A DNA stretch of 22,240 nt, from assembly GCA_014529385.2 (NCBI GenBank), contig CM043966.1:110530808-110553047 (forward strand), written 5' to 3'. A program made the translations under genes and the position numbers. Origin of the DNA: Adiantum capillus-veneris. Its lineage: Eukaryota > Streptophyta > Polypodiopsida > Polypodiales > Pteridaceae. Shown one piece after another: positions 19,765 to 22,240 of this stretch; within the stretch, counting starts at the first letter, position 1; each line of letters starts with the position of its first letter. A model generated the notes under the pieces. It saw only the letters and a list, made by a program, of their open reading frames with translations. It made no database searches and had not been told where the DNA came from.

Positions 19765-19982
19765 TCAAATATGACCTATGGGACCAAAGTTACATGATGT
19801 AGTATGTGTACGGCTGATGAGTGACTCTCGATGCTCCAAAATTGTAGTGATGAGAGTCGCAATGGAGAGCCCACACTTTGGCTGGGAGAGGAAAGTGTGT
19901 AGGTCTAAGTTATGGCTGAAAATGTGAGAGAACCAAGTTCGGATGTGATCAAAATCTGAGCACTCTAGTAGTGTGTGTGTAC
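19765..19982 (-). pseudogene. LINE ORF2, zinc-binding C-terminal tail in shifted frame
   Basis: After the shift the sequence continues H-T-L-L-E-C-S-D-F-D-H-I-R-T-W-F, which completes a C-X2-C ... H-X4-C type zinc-binding tail begun by C-T-L-C in the previous frame, as in the RT-associated zinc domain of plant LINEs. The frame ends at 19765, leaving about 20 bp of 3' UTR before the microsatellite. Confidence 0.75.
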
Positions 19983-21262
19983 TCAGACTCTCGAACTTGC
20001 AGTGAGCATAATGTGCACAATCGATTTGACTCTTCTCCATTGCCCCAACGCCCTATCTCGCATCGAAGGAAATGGGAGCTAAGCCGAAGTGCTGCGATAG
20101 TGCGTATCGCGGACAAGGGAATAGGCTCAAGCATGTAAGTGTGAGTACGGTTTCCTCTCTCAGCGAAGAACATGGTTTTGTAGTTGGGGGCAATATAGGT
20201 GGTGTAATGTATGAAGCGTGACCCACCGGATTTCTCCCAAGCCGTAATACATTGGCGTTGTAGAAAAGCTTCATTCACTTGAGAGTCAATTGAAGCATCA
20301 TGTAGCAAGTGTAATGCATCCCATCTCCCAAACCACTTCTTTATGTCTTGCATCCATCCCGTGCTCAAGATCTTGCTTTTATGCGTCTTTTGAACTTTTT
20401 TGCTTGCTTCCCATGCAATTGTAGGAAGTCGATGTGAGGGGTTTTGACGCATCTTTATCATGTACTCCACAACCCTTTCCATGCCCATAACCTCAATTGG
20501 AAGAGATCCCGACTCAAGAAGTAGGAGCATATATGGTGTTTGTGTCTTAACTTGGAGAAAGTTTGTAAGAAAACGCTTTTGGACATTCTCAAACTCTTTC
20601 CAAGTAGACTTTGAGATGCTCCCCGCCCACACTTCAACTCCATAAAGAAGAACCGGTGTCACCAATGCATCAAAAAGATACTTCTTGAGAACCCAACACT
20701 TGATGTTTCCCGCATTACACATGTTCTCAAATGCATAATATGCTCTCTTTCCCGCTTCCAAACGACGCATAGCACATTCATGCCACTTGTGATTGGATGG
20801 AACCTCAAGGCCAAGGTACTTAAAGCTCTCAACAACTTCAAGTGTCTCGTTGTTGTACACAATGCATGGCTTCTCCTTATGGTTGGTTTTCACAAGCATA
20901 ACCTTTGTTTTGGATTCATTTACAATCAGCCCACTATGCAAGCAAAAGTTCTCAAGGACAACCATAAGCTTTTGTGCATCTTCTAAAGTGTGTGCTAGAA
21001 GCACTACATCATCCGCATACAACAAAAGCATGATTACCGCATTGCAAATAGTGACCTCTTCAATGCCTTCTTCTTGCATAAAGTCAAGTACCATTTGTTC
21101 CAATTGATCGATGCATAGACCAAAGAGAGTTGGTGACAATGGACATCCTTGTTTAACCCCAATAGTGCTTACAAAAATTTCTGAAATTTCTCTTCCCATG
21201 CGCAATTGACAAATCACCTTCTCATAGATTCGAGAAACCGCAAGCATAAACTCACTTGGCAC
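19949..21262 (-). pseudogene. LINE ORF2, second half of RT and C-terminal region
   Basis: This 437-codon open stretch has G-V-K-Q-G-C-P-L-S-P-T-L-F (motif B), L-L-L-Y-A-D-D-V-V-L-L-A with the catalytic Asp pair at 21008-21016, N-E-S-K-T-K-V (motif D) and F-K-Y-L-G (motif E), all intact. A C-terminal domain of about 250 residues follows, with L-L-Y-G-V-E-V-W and a late C-T-L-C pair. The stretch begins right after the TAA at 21263-21265 rather than at a natural start. It ends too early because of a shift in an AC run near 19975. Confidence 0.9.
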
Positions 21263-21265
21263 TTA

Positions 21266-21734
21266 GAGTTCTTCCATCCTTCTCCACAAATTGTTACGTG
21301 GAATCATATCAAAGGCTTTCTTAAAGTCTACAAAAAACAATACAATCGCTTGCCTTTCAACCGACTTTCCTCCATGAGAACACGAAGAGTGACAAGATGA
21401 TCAATGGTGCTATGGCATCGACGAAAACCCGCTTGTCCCTTTGTACGCTTGTCATTCTCTTTAGCCCAATCACTCAATTCATCTCCATTATGCACCCAAA
21501 CAACTTTGCCATAAGAGACCCAATCATTATAGTCCGGTAGTTGCTTACATTCTTTACATCCCCTCCTTTATGCAAAGGCTTAACCCAATTAGTACTCCAA
21601 TCATAAGGCATACCATGTTGAAGTGCAAGGTTGAACATATCACACATCCACTCATGGGTAAAATCTCCCGTCCATTTGATCATCTCCGGCTGATACATTG
21701 AAGATCTCCCGCTTTGCGAGTGCCAACTTTTCAA
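21266..21734 (-). pseudogene. LINE ORF2, first half of RT (motifs 0 to 3)
   Basis: From 21734 the frame gives W-V-K-P-L-H-K-G-G-D...N-Y-R-T-I, the RT entry motif. Near 21484 one base is lost (the frame ends M-E-M-N-stop), and the next frame carries G-Q-A-G-F-R-R-C-H-S-T-I-D-H. At an A/T run (21332-21337) one base is again missing, and the frame after it gives V-D-F-K-K-A-F-D with the first catalytic Asp, near 21308-21331. A TAA at 21263-21265 lies just before P-S-E-F. Each break is small, which fits recent decay or sequencing error in homopolymers. Confidence 0.85.
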
Positions 21735-22229
21735 GCCATTTCACGCATACATCCTCAATAGTAAAAAAAGATGGCATACATGGAGTGAACCATAAAATGG
21801 CATTTTTTCAGTATTTTCTTGTTCATATAATTACCTACAATGTGTGTACATATCCACTAGACTCAAGTTACCAAAATTCTCAACCCGCTTGCCTCTCAAG
21901 TTTCTCCAAAATCTTCCACATGCATGTGCCTTTTCTTGGACTTGAAATTCTTGTTGGTTTACTTCCCATCTTCTTCTCTTCTTTTGAATCAATGCCTTGT
22001 ATGTATGCAAATGACTTTGATAGTTGTCTTTGTCCATAGTTGCATCAAGCTTTATCAAGGACTTTCGAGCATCTTGACATTCTTTATCAAACCACCTTTT
22101 GCGTGATCTATCTTTGTTGATACCATGGAGATGCTTTATGGCAAAGCATTCTTCCGCACAAGAAAAAATAGCTTTCTTGAAAGCTTCCCATTTAGTTTCC
22201 AATGGTGCATCACATTGAAGCTTTGTCAT
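21735..22229 (-). pseudogene. LINE ORF2, linker between endonuclease and RT
   Basis: The frame reads K-R-W-F-D-K-E-C-Q-D-A-R-K at its centre, a pattern well known between endonuclease and RT in plant LINEs, followed by a basic Lys/Arg/Trp segment and G-R-F-W-R-N-L. A stop at 21831-21833 (R-stop-L-Y-E-Q-E-N) and another near 21748 interrupt it. A different frame holds the better continuation, T-I-E-D-V-C-V-K-W-L-E-K-L, at about 21765-21720, so at least two compensating frame changes occurred. Confidence 0.75.
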
Positions 22230-22240
22230 CCATAATTTTT

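Larger units (their letters stand above)
19746..22240 (-). mobile_element. Non-LTR retrotransposon (LINE), 3' portion, 5' end beyond the window
   Basis: On the minus strand the order is a linker upstream of RT, a full set of RT motifs, a C-terminal region and a zinc-binding tail, then a short 3' UTR ending at the microsatellite. The endonuclease domain expected upstream would lie to the right of 22240. No RNase H domain is seen. Several frameshifts and stops make this copy non-autonomous. The motifs are typical of plant LINEs, but I do not assign a clade. Confidence 0.9.

Overview
This looks like nuclear DNA of a land plant, most likely repeat-rich heterochromatin or its edge. The evidence is a long tandem satellite array, decayed Ty3/gypsy and LINE retrotransposons, two tRNA-related SINE-like copies, long CT/AC/AG microsatellites, and an AT-rich gene start that resembles a plant splice acceptor. 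A fern or another seed-free plant is my guess; nothing in the sequence fixes the taxon. Nothing bacterial is present: no operons, Shine-Dalgarno sites, CRISPR or insertion sequences.

Layout. (1) Positions 1-1131, minus strand: an uninterrupted 377-codon reading frame that starts inside the window and runs off its left edge. Residues about 218-330 resemble a ParB/sulfiredoxin-type (DGQHR-like) domain. It is the only long intact protein-coding frame here. A 3' splice-site-like sequence lies just upstream of its ATG. (2) Positions about 1204-14540: a satellite array that starts some 70 bp from that ATG. It has a clear hierarchy: 50-bp subrepeats, monomers of about 425 or 442 bp, A/B monomer types grouped as AB and ABB, and a 5-monomer unit of about 2175 bp. 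The left part is an older, diverged subfamily, the centre (about 4741-11853) is homogenised, and the right part is full of small indels before a 200-N gap (14541-14740). (3) Positions 14741-17951, minus strand: a broken Ty3/gypsy element with gag, protease, reverse transcriptase and RNase H remnants; integrase and the downstream LTR would fall in or beyond the gap. (4) Positions 17952-19745: non-coding spacer with four long microsatellites, two SINE-like copies and one doubtful short reading frame. (5) Positions 19746-22240, minus strand: the 3' part of a frameshifted LINE, with its microsatellite tail at about 19682-19745 and its 5' end beyond the right edge.

The parts do not form a shared pathway. 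The most notable association is the ParB-like gene directly beside the satellite: its promoter and any upstream exon must lie in or beyond the array. The 90-residue frames repeated along the array look like by-products of the satellite, because the same 50-bp subrepeat is read in three different frames inside each of them.
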